This document shows, piece after piece, positions 34,861-45,437 of a stretch of DNA of 64,000 nucleotides. Source of the stretch: Portulaca oleracea (Eukaryota; Streptophyta; Magnoliopsida; Caryophyllales; Portulacaceae); contig CM055877.1 in assembly GCA_029582165.1 (NCBI GenBank), positions 43,101,249-43,165,248 of the forward strand. The letters run 5' to 3'. A program made the translations under genes and the position numbers. Every line of letters starts with the position of its first letter. Position 1 is the first letter of the stretch. The notes below the pieces were generated by a model. It was not told where the DNA came from, did no database searches, and saw only the letters and a list, made by a program, of their open reading frames with translations.

Positions 34861-35870
34861 GCTTGGATAAAAATGTCACTAAACTTTCTATTTTAATAAA
34901 AAAAAATGCCATTGACTTCTAAAAAATTCGTAATTACCATCAAACTTTCCAGTTTAGTCAAAACTATCATTGTTAATTGTTAGTTACCTGATGCAACATG
35001 TAAACTGTATAAATTAACTGTAAAATTCATCCAAATCCTCCTTTTTTCTAAAACCCTCCTTATCAATTATTTATCTCTATCTCTCTAATGGAGTCTACTT
35101 TAGAATCATCCTCCATTTTCCCTTCTTCCCAGATAACCCAAACTCTCCCATATCCTGCCCCCTCCCCTTTCTTAATCCTTATCAAACCCCTCCCCAAATA
35201 AACCCTCACCTAAAATCTCCATCACCATAAATTTCTCCTCAAATGCGTACAATCCATCACACCCATTCCCCAAAGCTCTCAAAAACATCAGCGAGACTTT
35301 AATTCTAACCCTCACTACCACTCTAATGGTCGCCTAATTCAACCAGCTCCCAACAAAGGTCTAACCTTTTTCAAACGAGCAGTTTTTGAAGAATGTGAAG
35401 CCTTTTTGCAGAAAATGATCGAAATTAGCGAGGATGAAGAGGCCCTGACCTTTGTTGGTAAGCTAATCTAACCTTCACAAATTGAGTTGAAGTTTTTATA
35501 GGTGAGGTTGTTGAGTGAGTTAGGCAAATCCTAGGGAGCAAGAGATCTTTTTAAGGAGATTATGGCTGTGAATCCTCTCTCCTTGAGGCATTGTTTGAGA
35601 TTCAGTTCGTCTAGAAGAGCATTGATGATGGATTGTTGAGTGGCAAGTGAATTAGGGATTTATAGAGAGAGAATGAGGAAATGGGGGAGTAATTGGGGAA
35701 ATTATTGTTTCTAAATTTTCTTGTGAATTGTACAATTAATTCATACGGTTTAACTGCTACTACATGTAACTAACAATTGACAATGACATTTTTGGCTAAA
35801 TTTGAAAGTTTGGTGACAATTATGGATGTTTTTAAAAGTCGGTGGCATTTTTTACGCATTTTTTCAAAGC
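34861..35870. mobile_element. Foldback element (~1 kb) carrying gene-like sequence
   Basis: The left arm 34861-35030 and right arm 35735-35870 are inverted copies made of ~30-bp degenerate subrepeats (CATCAAACTTTC / GAAAGTTTGGTGAC, AACAATTGACAATG and so on). The outermost ends match GCTT[G/T]GA[T/A]AAAAATG. No 9-bp duplication was found. The interior 35088-35640 looks like a captured, disabled coding sequence. Confidence 0.65.
35088..35640 (+). pseudogene. Captured gene fragment inside foldback element
   Basis: An ATG at 35088 opens a Ser/Pro-rich, transit-peptide-like stretch (MESTLESSSIFPSSQ). Downstream, in shifted frames, are helical segments such as FFKRAVFEECEAFLQKMIEI, SEDEEALTFVG and ARDLFKEIMAVNPLSL. 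The last resembles a TPR-type repeat of chloroplast proteins. Stops and frame changes make it non-functional. A parent gene cannot be named with confidence. Confidence 0.4.
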
Positions 35871-36382
35871 ACTGCCTTTAATCACGAGAATCAACTTACC
35901 AAGTTGCCAATGTAGTTAGCAGAGAGAAATTAGAAAAATTAGGTTGCCTCTTGATCAACCAATAAGATTGCTTCCTTCTATTTTCTTCCAATGTTATTGT
36001 ACAACCCTTGGCCAATCAGTGATGATGATGTTTGGAACTTGCAAACAATTGGAGGGAAAAGTCATTGGTACAGAATATAAGCAGACACACACACAACTGC
36101 CCTCACTTATCATTGTTCGGTCTCGTTCTGAGCCGAATTTTATCTCTTTTATAGGGAGTTTTTATTTATTTTAGCCCTTTGTATATATTAGATGTGATGA
36201 ATTGGTGTTTTGTAGGAAAATAAGGAGTTAGAAGAAGTTTGGGCTTAATTGAAGGTTTTTAGGGAATCCCGAGCTATTTCCCGAGTCAAACCAAGTCAAC
36301 CCGAGCCGAGAACCGAGGCGAAACCGACCCGAAAGTCCATTTCCATCTTCTGGCGCAAAACAGGGGAATGGCACAGACCCAA

Positions 36383-36665
36383 GACTCGGCCGAGTCACCC
36401 CTGTCACGCCCGTGACAGTGTTCTGGGCATCGGAGACGTCGGCCAAGACAAAGGAGGTCGCGCCCGCGACATGCTACGAGAGAAGAAAGGGCCAGCGGAC
36501 AAACGACAGACTCGCTCGAGTGACCGCTCTGACTCGCCCTAGTCAGGTTTCTGTCGCGCCCGCGACATACAGGGTGACGCCCGCAACCCCTACTTAGCAG
36601 CGACGGATGACAATGCGACAGAATGCTGACTCGCCCGCGACCCTTGGTGATTCGCCCGAGTCACC
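36383..36665 (+). promoter_or_regulatory. Array of 14-20-bp dyads in U3
   Basis: Sites: 36383 GACTCGGCCGAGTC, 36401 CTGTCACGCCCGTGACAG, 36457 and 36553 GTCGCGCCCGCGAC, 36531 GACTCGCCCTAGTC, 36574 GTGACGCCCGCAAC, 36628 GACTCGCCCGCGAC, 36646 GGTGATTCGCCCGAGTCACC. Most have 6-9-bp arms around a 2-bp centre. The array ends 73 bp before the TATA box. Confidence 0.7.
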
Positions 36666-36738
36666 CGATTCTGCGGAAACTGCTACGCGCGTGCTGCGAT
36701 TAAAATCTTAGGGTTTTGGGTTTCGTTTCTCCTTCTTC

Positions 36739-36746
36739 TATAAATA
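36739..36746 (+). promoter_or_regulatory. TATA box of 5' LTR promoter
   Basis: TATAAATA preceded by CTTCTTC. It is conserved in the 3' LTR and in the truncated LTR at the left edge of the window. Confidence 0.7.
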
Positions 36747-36941
36747 CCTAATGTAATTCAGACCTAATTACCTTAGTTTTTATCAATTAACCTAGGTAAT
36801 TTAGGAGTAGGAATAGATTAGATTTAATTGCTTTCTTTAATTGTTCTTCAAGTTTTCTCCATTGTTCTTCAATCTTTCTTCAAGTTTTCTTGCAATTGTT
36901 ATTAAACTCTTCTTTCAAGCATTCTCATTGAAGTTTTACAA

Positions 36942-36947
36942 GCTCTC

Positions 36948-37004
<57 letters not shown>
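36942..37004. repeat. (CT)n microsatellite in 5' LTR
   Basis: A long CT run with one CA interruption. The counterpart in the 3' LTR (52706-52753) is shorter. Confidence 0.95.
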
Positions 37005-37006
<2 letters not shown>

Positions 37007-37642
37007 TCTCCATTGATGTTGATTTCAAAAGCTTTCTAGGATTAGCCACATCAAATCCACTTTTTAGTGGGGAGAAGGGTCAAGGAATTCCAATTCTACT
37101 TTCTAGTGAAAATTTGGTGGATCCTTGGTAATCCAATCCACAATTTCTTGTTTGTTCGGGAGAAATTGCAAAGGTAGATTGAAGATTAGATGATTTTGCT
37201 CATCAAAGGTATAATTTCTTGTCCCTAATTTCATTGTTCATTCTAGTTTCATTCCTTGCTTCATTTGCTTTATTTGATTTCATGCTCTTAAGTGCTTTCT
37301 TTGATTTATGCCTAGGTTAGATTTAATTGCTTTATTTACATTATTTATTGCTTTCCGCATTTCGAAAACCCCAAACACAAACTGATTCCCTAAATCAAGC
37401 CTAAACACCCATCCTCGTGGATCGACAACCCTTACCATAAAACCACAAAAATTACAACCGAACAATGGCACCGTTGCGGGGATGGCGTTATTTGGTAGAT
37501 TAGGCTATTGGTTTGTGCGTATATAGTTTATTGCTTTCTCGATTATGCTAGAAAAATGTAGCACAAAAAGAGGAAATTGAATATCAAAAAGAGAAAAAAA
37601 TATATAGAAAATTAGAAAAAAAAAACAGAAAAAAAGAGAGTT

Positions 37643-38167
37643 ATGGATAGTCCCCAACTCCCCCAATTTGAGCATGAAATATTTTGGAGGTATTTTGCTA
37701 GATTACATGATTATCGTGCTCAATGTGAATTATATGATGTCTTTTATGATACATGATCTCTTTTGGCAATTGTGAATGAGGGTGTGAATTATGAGACCCG
37801 AAACCTATTAGATTATTACGGGTTTTCGAGTTTAGGTAAAGAAAAAGCATGAGAGTTACTTGAATGGTTGTCTAGGGATTCCTATGAGTTTGAACAACAA
37901 AGTGTTAGTCCTAGCTTCCAACCTCCTTATGCACCACCCTCCGGGACCGAAATTGAACAATCATGTTAATACCCCGTGTATGTTGATGATCAATCTTATA
38001 GTGGGGATTATGAGGAAAACTGTTATGATCTTTCCCAATGTGCTGATGTTGAGTCTCGTCCATTGTGTTTCTTTTGTGATTCGCCATGCCATAGTTCTGC
38101 TTCTTGTTTGCAAGCTAAAATGGAAGTTACCTTGAGTGCGGGAGCGGAAGTATATGTGCGAGAATGA
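37643..38167 (+). pseudogene. gag-like ORF of outer element with CCHC knuckle
   Basis: The ATG at 37643 starts MDSPQLPQFEHEIFWRYFAR. In-frame stops at 37754, 37850 and 37967 break it. The same frame continues to a zinc knuckle at 38066-38107 (CFFCDSPCHSSASC, spacing CX2CX4HX4C) and ends at 38167. Its TGA overlaps the ATG of the next ORF. The knuckle and position after the tRNA-Asp PBS point to a nucleic-acid-binding gag-like protein. Confidence 0.6.
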
Positions 38168-38780
38168 CTGAGCGCATGTGTGAACTTTTCCATGAGATGA
38201 ATCATAGGGTAGAAACTTCCTCTTCACAAATGGTTGATTCGAATGTTGAAGTAGGTCATTCATCATCTTTTAGTCCTGAAATGCAAGTTGATTCTTCTGT
38301 GTATGATGAGGATGATGACTATTATAACCGACCATGCCTTGGACTACTTAGCGATTCCTTAGCTCTAGCCCCACCTAGTGAGCATGAGGAACAAGATGAT
38401 TCTGTGTGTGATGATGTAGAAATTGATGAAAACGTGCTTGATGATGAACCATTGTCCACACCATTGTCCATGCCTGTATGTGAAGAAAAGGTTGAGTTTA
38501 TTGAATGCCATGATGCTTGTGATGTAATTGACCATGATCATGTTGAGAGTGAAATTGAATCTTTTGTGATTGAATGTGTGCTTGATGCCGAATTGTTCAC
38601 TTTCATTGAGGATCATTGCATTAGTGAGGAATTAGCTACCCTTGCATTTGAATCATTTGATGTGCATTCTTGTGATGATGAGCCTAGTTCTTTGGGGATT
38701 GATCTTGATTGTTTGAACTTGGTTGTTGACAACGATGTTTTTGATGATGATATGCTTTATGAATCATTCACGATGAGTTA
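38164..38780 (+). CDS. Acidic ORF of outer element, 5' part (split by nested element)
   Basis: Open from the ATG at 38164 to the nested insertion after 38780. About 205 residues, very rich in Asp, Glu and Ser (DEDDDYYNRPCLGL, DDVEIDENVLDDE). Its start overlaps the upstream stop as ATGA. It could be a separate protein or a frame-shifted continuation of gag. The ORF as it stands runs 25 bp into the nested LTR before stopping at 38805. Confidence 0.55.
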
Positions 38781-40248
38781 TGATAAGCCGCAAGTGCACG
38801 AGTGAAATTGTAGCATGAATCAAGGTCGTTCCCACAGGGACTTTTCCTTTCAACGCACTGAACTAGCCTCCTAGTTGATTGCTAAGCTGATCGAGTTTTT
38901 GTTTGGAACAATCTAACTCTGTTTCTTTTCACTACTAAAGACTAACAAACAAATATGCACACAATATACTTGGATTTAACAATATGAAAAAGGCGTTCAG
39001 GGGATAAAACCTAAGTCACTCTATGAATCAAACAAGCGGATTGAACATGTATGTCACTAATTTGGTACATTTTAGGGTCGATAATCGCATAAATTACTTC
39101 GCAATGAGATTTTGCCACTAGAGCGAATTGCCAAGACAAACCAATCACCTACTTTCGTGGTTATTTTGATTTGATCAAGGTTAAATATCTAATCATCCAA
39201 TGACCCCTAATTATAAAGTCTTCTATGTCTAGTTCACTTCATAACTAGTTTAATCCTAAGGGTTCCGATTATCGAATTTCTCCGTTCGGTACTTCACTCA
39301 ACAATCTAATTCCATATTCTTGATGGCCAGTCAAAAACAATGACATACATAATCAAAGGTTAAATAAAATGCATTCAAACTAGATTAATAAACTTGTTCA
39401 ATCCAACAAAACTCAATTCATAAGAGAAACTAATAAGGGTTTATCCCCTAAACTTATGAAAACTACTCACTACTCATGTTCGATTCACTAAACATATGAA
39501 ATTCTATACTAAAATGCATGGAAATCTAAAGAAGGAGGAATAAACCGAGTGTTGAATCAATCCTTGCTTGATTGGTGATTGGTGGGGACTTTTGCTCCTC
39601 CACTTCAATGGATTCTTGCAAGATAATCTTCAAACTCCAATGCACTCTTCCTCTTCACAATGGATGAATGTGGATGGAAATAAGGACTAAAGGATTGATG
39701 AATATGATGATGAATTAGGGTTAGGTTATGGAATGGAGGATGGTAGGATGATGATTGCTCCCAAAGACAGCCGGAAATCACAATAATATAGGCAAATTCC
39801 AACTTGAAACCGCTGGAAACGAAAAGACGCAGGCGACGTGGTGACCGCGGACCGTGCCCCTAGTGACACGGACCGTGCCCCCCTGGGCACTACCCGTGTC
39901 GCTGCACTGCACAAATTTCCAAACTTTCTGGTCATAGGCACTACCCGTGCCACTGCTGACACCACCCGTGTCACTGCAGACTCAGGCCTAGGAGCTGTTT
40001 GGACCATTGTTTGGGCCTTGGGTGATCCAACTTCACACTTCTTGGTCCTTTATGCACACAACTTGGATCTACACTTGATTTTTGGCTCGGTTTACTTCAA
40101 TTCTTCACAACTTTCCTACAAAACTCACCAAACTCCAAACCAAGCGTAATATGGGAAATTCGGGCATAAAATAATACAATCACATCAAATATTCCCCAAA
40201 TTCTCATCAAAACAACCAAGTTCTCATATATACAAGAAGCACTTATCA
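38781..40248 (-). repeat. 3' LTR of nested element (1468 bp)
   Basis: Nearly identical to 47797-49251; a 65-codon stretch (39605-39802 and 48621-48818) translates identically. Palindrome CACGGACCGTG at 39867-39877. A minus-strand TATA-like site (TATATTAT) lies at 39783-39790. Confidence 0.95.
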
Positions 40249-42125
40249 AAATCCCCCATGCTTAGCCCTTGCTTGTCCCTAAGCAAGTCAAGACTCAAAA
40301 GAAAAGGAAAAGAAAGAAAAGAAAACAAAATAAAAGAAACTGGGACAAAAAGACTCAAAGAACTCAAATCAAAGAAAAATTAAAAAACTCAAAAGTAAAA
40401 TAAAAATAAAAACGAAAATATTTATTTAATTACAACTCCTAAGTATGGCATTTATAGAACATTCAATCAACCCAATCTAATCTATAGTACAGCCCAAGAA
40501 TGAAGACAAAGCCAATTTACACGAATAAATGAAGACAAATTATACAAGAACGACACTCATCATTTTCAACCAATCACCCTTATTCACCAATGAGAAAAGA
40601 ATGCACATGTTAAGCATGAAACTAGGTACGATTGAGAGCAAACCTCACATGGTAGACACTCCGCTCATGTGTTTGAATATATAAAGATGTTGTTTCTCTC
40701 ATTACACTAACCAAAGCAACAACCAACCATGTACTTGCTAAGAATCTCAACTCTCCATCGCGAAAATGCAATGCAACAATGACAATCAAGAGGTCTTTCA
40801 AGGGTTGTAACGGGGTTAGGGTTAAAGGGTAAGAAGTGGAAAATATTTGGGATATGTGGAGCTAAAAGCCAAAGCTTGAAACTATCCCGCGCCAATTCAA
40901 CATACTATCATGCTCACCACTTATAATCAATCCAAATCAACAAATCAACCCCACAATCAATTGGAAACTTGCCTCAAAACAAAAGAAACACAATGCTAAA
41001 CACTTTATTCTCTTTCTTTTTCATTTTTCCGGAATTTTCCGATTTTTTTTTTTTCTTTCACACTTTTTCTGTTTTTCTGTTTTTTTTTCATTCTTTTTTT
41101 TTTTCATTGATTGAAACATTCACACACATATACAACACACTAGGCAAGCTCTAATTAACAACAACCTCAATGAACTCAATTGGAGAATCAAACCAATATT
41201 TACAACTCAATCCAAACCACAAAAGTAACCACAATCAACCCAACTTCAAACTCAAAACATTTCAAGCAATGGCTTAAGGATAGGAATTATGTAATCGGCC
41301 AGTGGCTTATAATGCGGGTTATCAAGAAAAGAAATGGTCAAGGCTAGAAGGGGTTAACTACGGATATTACGATATAAACAGTGCCCAAGGCTTGCGGGTT
41401 CATTCCTAATGCCTCTATCATCTTGTCAAAGTACAACGCATGGCAATTTCAAGGAGATGCAAAGCAAATGAAGGAGGATGCAACAATGGTGAGCCACTCA
41501 TGGAAATAAGACCAATAAAAACGATTAGTCTTTTATTTTAGGCTTATGTGGACTCACGGGTAACGCTCAACAATCAATACCCAGTTTAAAAAGATATGCA
41601 TATGCACAATTCTCTCTTAAAATAGTGACAAAGGTAATTAGTCTCATTTTCCTAGCACAATTCTCACAATATTTATCTTCACAACTCATGTCAATTCACA
41701 AAACTTCACAAATGGGCTACACAAGATTAAATCAAGTCAAAAGAAAACTATCTCGCCTAATCCTACTCAAAACTTTTCTTTTTTTAAAAAAAACTTTTTT
41801 CAGATTTTCTAATTTTTTTTTTGAGATTTTTTCAATTTTTTTCAAAAACTTTACAAGATTCAAAAAGAAAATAAGAAAATAAAAAAAAAACTAAAACAAA
41901 CTATGAAAAAGAAGAAACTAAACTAGAAAAACAAAGAAAATCAAAACAAAAAGACTCAAAACAAGTAAAAATCAAAATAAAAAGACTCAAAATACACATA
42001 TACACAAAGATGAATAAGAAAACCCCTCCCCCCCCCCCCCCCATGCGTGAACCTAGCATTGTCCGCAATGCAAAACATAACACTAGAAACAAGGGAGGGA
42101 TGGAGAAGGAAACCACATAGATGAA
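40249..42125 (-). other. 3' non-coding region of nested element
   Basis: A-rich on the plus strand, with T runs (41045-41103), a poly(C) run at about 42028-42042 and no ORF of note. On the minus strand it ends in a G-rich PPT-like string next to the 3' LTR. Confidence 0.6.
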
Positions 42126-43397
42126 TCAAGGAGGAGGAGGTTGGGATGGACCACAGGTTTGGTTTAGCTGCCAATCACGCATGGAGCGCATCAAGGCAAG
42201 CATTTCAGCTTGGGTCTGCTCAATTCTACCCTGGGAGTCCCCAAGGGCTTGAAATTCATGCTCACAATAGACTTGGAGGTCGTTAAGCTTCTCTTCAAAG
42301 GTAGGCTCACTCACTCCCTCATCGTTCGGCTCATCATCACTACTTTCACCACCCTCTTCATCCTCGCGGATGGCAAGTGGACCCGCAAGAGCAGGCCGGT
42401 TCGGGTTCAAAGGAGGTAGAAAGAGGATGTTAGGGACATGTTGGATGGACACATTATCATGGGGAAGCCGCATCAACTCATTGTTAGGGTACCGCCACAA
42501 AACAGCAGCCCCGTCCAATGCACACATTTTCATTGAACAAAAAGTCTTGGCATCCAAAGGCAAAAGTCCACCAACCAAATCTCTTTGATGGCGAACAGGG
42601 TCCGAACCAAAATGTCTCGCTAACACAGTAAGCAAACCCCCCACAACAATATCCCCTTTCCCAAGGCTAGCATGTCGTGCTAAATGAAGAGAAAAAAGGG
42701 CAGCGGGATTAACATCAAGGCGAGCATAGTACATCCCCCACAGCACATAAAATTCGGCTTTAGAAGCCACATTCATACTGTCACCTCGACCAAACATACC
42801 ACATGATAAAATCCGTTGAGTAACCCGAAAAGTCGGATTGTGGATGACAGTGCACTTTGAGTCACGGGGCCTATAGTCAGGCCGTGTGGTAAGGAACCGC
42901 CAAAAGGCTTTGGGGTTCCAGCCATCATCACTAGGCACCTCTCTCTTCCTACGGTCAGTTATAACAGGAAGTTGAAAAATCTCAGCAAGTTCAACCAAAG
43001 TCAGGGAATGGGTCTCTTCATCAATGTGAAAACTAATCAAACCATCCCTAGTGGCCAAATCTACTTCAAAAGTGCTAAGCACCTCCAAGGTCAGGTTCCT
43101 ATAAGTTGGTTCTCTCATTCGAGCAAAACGTAACATGCCATATCTATTTAACAACCATTCAACATCAGTTAACATGCCAGTTGATTCTAAAAATGGTTCA
43201 TGCATATACCTAGTGGCCACAACTCTACACTTGCTCAAAGCAAGATAACGATCATACATTTCACCTTCGAGATTAAAGGGATTGTTACCTCGGCTTTGAC
43301 GAGAAGAACGTGCACCTTTATCCCGACCCGTGCTTGCATCAGCTTTCCTCCTCTTTGACGAAGGTTCCTCTTGAACTTGACCGCATCCCCTAGCCAT
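42126..43397 (-). CDS. Athila ORF1-like protein (env-position ORF)
   Basis: 423 residues starting MARGCGQVQEEPSSKRRKAD; this ATG is preferred over the upstream one because the preceding 52 codons are hydrophobic leader sequence ending at a splice-like AAAAAG. An N-terminal basic patch (SSKRRK) may be a nuclear signal. The core (NPFNLEGEMYDRYLALSKC, FYVLWGMYYARLDVNP, LARHASLGKGDIVVGG) matches the Athila ORF1 family of unknown function. The C-terminus is acidic, then coiled-coil-like, then proline-rich. Fully open, unlike gag. Confidence 0.85.
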   Translation of the reverse strand: MARGCGQVQEEPSSKRRKADASTGRDKGARSSRQSRGNNPFNLEGEMYDRYLALSKCRVVATRYMHEPFLESTGMLTDVEWLLNRYGMLRFARMREPTYRNLTLEVLSTFEVDLATRDGLISFHIDEETHSLTLVELAEIFQLPVITDRRKREVPSDDGWNPKAFWRFLTTRPDYRPRDSKCTVIHNPTFRVTQRILSCGMFGRGDSMNVASKAEFYVLWGMYYARLDVNPAALFSLHLARHASLGKGDIVVGGLLTVLARHFGSDPVRHQRDLVGGLLPLDAKTFCSMKMCALDGAAVLWRYPNNELMRLPHDNVSIQHVPNILFLPPLNPNRPALAGPLAIREDEEGGESSDDEPNDEGVSEPTFEEKLNDLQVYCEHEFQALGDSQGRIEQTQAEMLALMRSMRDWQLNQTCGPSQPPPP

Positions 43398-44960
43398 CTT
43401 TTTAAAAAAAAAAGTTTTGACAACAACGTTAGTTATATACAAAAGTGCAAAAGACTCAAAAACAATGGTGAAGTTAGTTTGTACATACCATCGAAGACTC
43501 AAAAAACAAAACAAAGAAACACTAACCAAGACTCCTAAGACAAAGTCTAGCAAAGAGGTAGGCTAAAACAATATTTACAACCCACCAACTAAACAAATCA
43601 AAATCAAGAGCAACACTACTAGGAACACTACAATGGTGAATGACAAAGTATATACATCCAACCAAGTAAACACACTAATTCTTGAGACAATCCACTCCAA
43701 TTACACTACCAAACCAGACCCAAAGCATAGCAAGTGGCTCTTCAAACAATTCAACCAAGATAAGAGAAATCAAAGTTGAACAATTTAAACAAAATTAGCA
43801 ATAGGGTTCGAATTAACCTCAAGAATCGAATAGGGCATCCACCAAATCAAACCAATTAAGCACAAATAAACCCTAAATTCAAACACCAAGACAATGTATC
43901 TCAAAAATTAGCAAATTAAGCAAAGAAAACTAAATATTAACAAGAATCAAACCTTTATACAAGAGAAAAGAGAGGAAAGATGAAGGCTTGGAGTGGTAGG
44001 GTTTAGGGTTTAAGAATGGAGTGTGGTGGCGGTGGAGTGTGGCTGGGCGCGAGGTTGCTCTGAGGCGAATGGGGGACGGACGAGGCGTGCTCTGTGGGTG
44101 TGAAGTGTGGCTGGGCGAACGAGAAGGGGCGAGCAGAAGAAACGGTTGGGCGAGAGGTGAGTGGCGAGCGATGAGCGATGAGCGAGCAGCAGGAAGCGTG
44201 GGCTGGGTGCACGAGGAGAAGAACAGCCAGGGGCTAGGCGTGCGCTGGGCGAACGAGAAGGGGTGAGGGGTGAAGCGTGCGAGAACAAGAATGGAGAATG
44301 GAAGCAGAGAGGAGCTGTGGTGAGGCAAGGTGTGTGCGAAGGGCTGCTGCGCGAAGGAGAAAAAGAAAGGAGGGGAGGAAGGCACGGGCCGAGACAAGGG
44401 AGAAAGGAGGGAGAAAGATGAGTGTTTAAAATTTTTAGGGTTTCGATGGAGACACGGGTAGTGCCAGATGGGCACGGACCGTGTCTCCTTTACCTGATCA
44501 ATCGTGGAGTTGCTGGAGGGGTGCACGGACCGTGTCTCAGCAGGCACTACCTGTGATGTCTTCCTTCGCCCCAAAATGTCATGAGTTGGAACCCCCACCA
44601 ACTCCCTCAACTCTCAACCCAATTTTTTTTCTCTTTATGGATTTCACTCATTGTTTTACATGCCACCCTTTCTCACTCAAAATATTTTCACTCATTCATT
44701 TTTTTTTTTTTCAACTCTCTTTTTTTTCCTTTTTTTTATTTTTCTCTTTCTTTTTTTTGTTTTGTTTCAAAAATTTCCTCAATACAAAAACAAAAGAAAA
44801 GAAACCTCTAAAAATTCCTAAAAAGTTGAAAAATAAAATTACGAAAAAATCTAAAAAAATCCTAAAAATAAAAATAAAAAATGTAAAATTAAATAAAAAT
44901 AAAAATAAAGCATTAAAAACTTGGGTTGCCTCCCAAGAAGCGCTTGTTTAACGTCCTAAG
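43398..44960 (-). other. Leader region upstream of Athila ORF1-like gene
   Basis: Non-coding on the minus strand. From 44960 downward it holds A/T-rich DNA, then two CACGGACCGTG palindromes (44473-44483, 44524-44534), then a C-rich stretch (44010-44350) whose 226-codon ORF is low-complexity and unlikely to be real. A possible intron (donor GTATGT near 43488, acceptor AAAAAG at 43398) lies just before the ORF1 start. Confidence 0.5.
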
Positions 44961-44976
44961 CTAGACAAGGTACCTC

Positions 44977-45414
44977 TTAAACCCGTGAATAATCCATAAC
45001 TCCATAGTCAAAGGCTTTAGGAGTTCCATCTTGTAAAGTACCTTCAATCATCTTCAAATTGACCCTACAGCTTCGGTCAAACTCATCACCTCCTTCAGAA
45101 ATGGAGGGATCCCCATCATCAAACCTGAAAAACTCATCGAAAGCACCCTTGTCAAAAGTACAATGCACGTTCTTGATGATGTTAGGTGGGGGCAAAATGT
45201 CTTTTATTCCCACCCTTGCATCGCCAAGTTCATGGCCTTTAGCAATAAATAAACCACAAGGATGTTCAAAAAAATTGACAAGAGATTTCTCAAGGTCTTC
45301 ACCTTCAACATCACGCACACAATCATCATGTCTCTCACAAACCAAACCGTCAGCATGCTTATCCTCTTCACATAGCACATCAACACCAAAACAAGGGGAA
45401 ACTTCCCGTGGCAA
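44977..45414 (-). pseudogene. Post-protease ORF at the pol deletion junction
   Basis: 145 codons in a different frame from protease, starting just after it (frame change near 45440). The sequence is acidic (LCEEDKHADG, FDDGDPSISEGGDEFDRSC) and has no RT motif (no YxDD). About 30 bp beyond it is the conserved Athila post-pol string (AAGCGCTTCTTGGGAGGCAA on the minus strand, near 44940). RT, RNaseH and integrase should lie between these points and are absent. Confidence 0.55.
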
Positions 45415-45437
45415 GACATCACGGAATAAGTCAAATT

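Larger units (their letters stand above)
36114..37464 (+). repeat. 5' LTR of outer element (1351 bp)
   Basis: TGTTCGG...CCGAACA ends. Dyad array at 36383-36665, TATA box (TATAAATA) at 36739-36746 and a (CT)n run at about 36942-37004. Relative to the 3' LTR it lacks about 31 bp near 36457. Confidence 0.93.

Noticed and set aside
34861..35870. 9-bp target duplication for this foldback
   Set aside because: Flanks do not match at 9 bp or other lengths, so transposon class was left open.
42126..43553. 475-codon ORF as a host gene
   Set aside because: It lies inside an LTR retrotransposon with matching TSDs and reads as Athila ORF1-like. The first 52 codons are probably leader sequence.
43930..44610. 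226-codon minus-strand ORF
   Set aside because: Low-complexity Pro/Ser/His sequence from C-rich leader DNA, with overlapping ORFs in other frames. No domain.
44481..44951. 156-codon plus-strand ORF
   Set aside because: Antisense to the element's coding direction and made of T-rich (Phe) and A-rich (Lys) runs.
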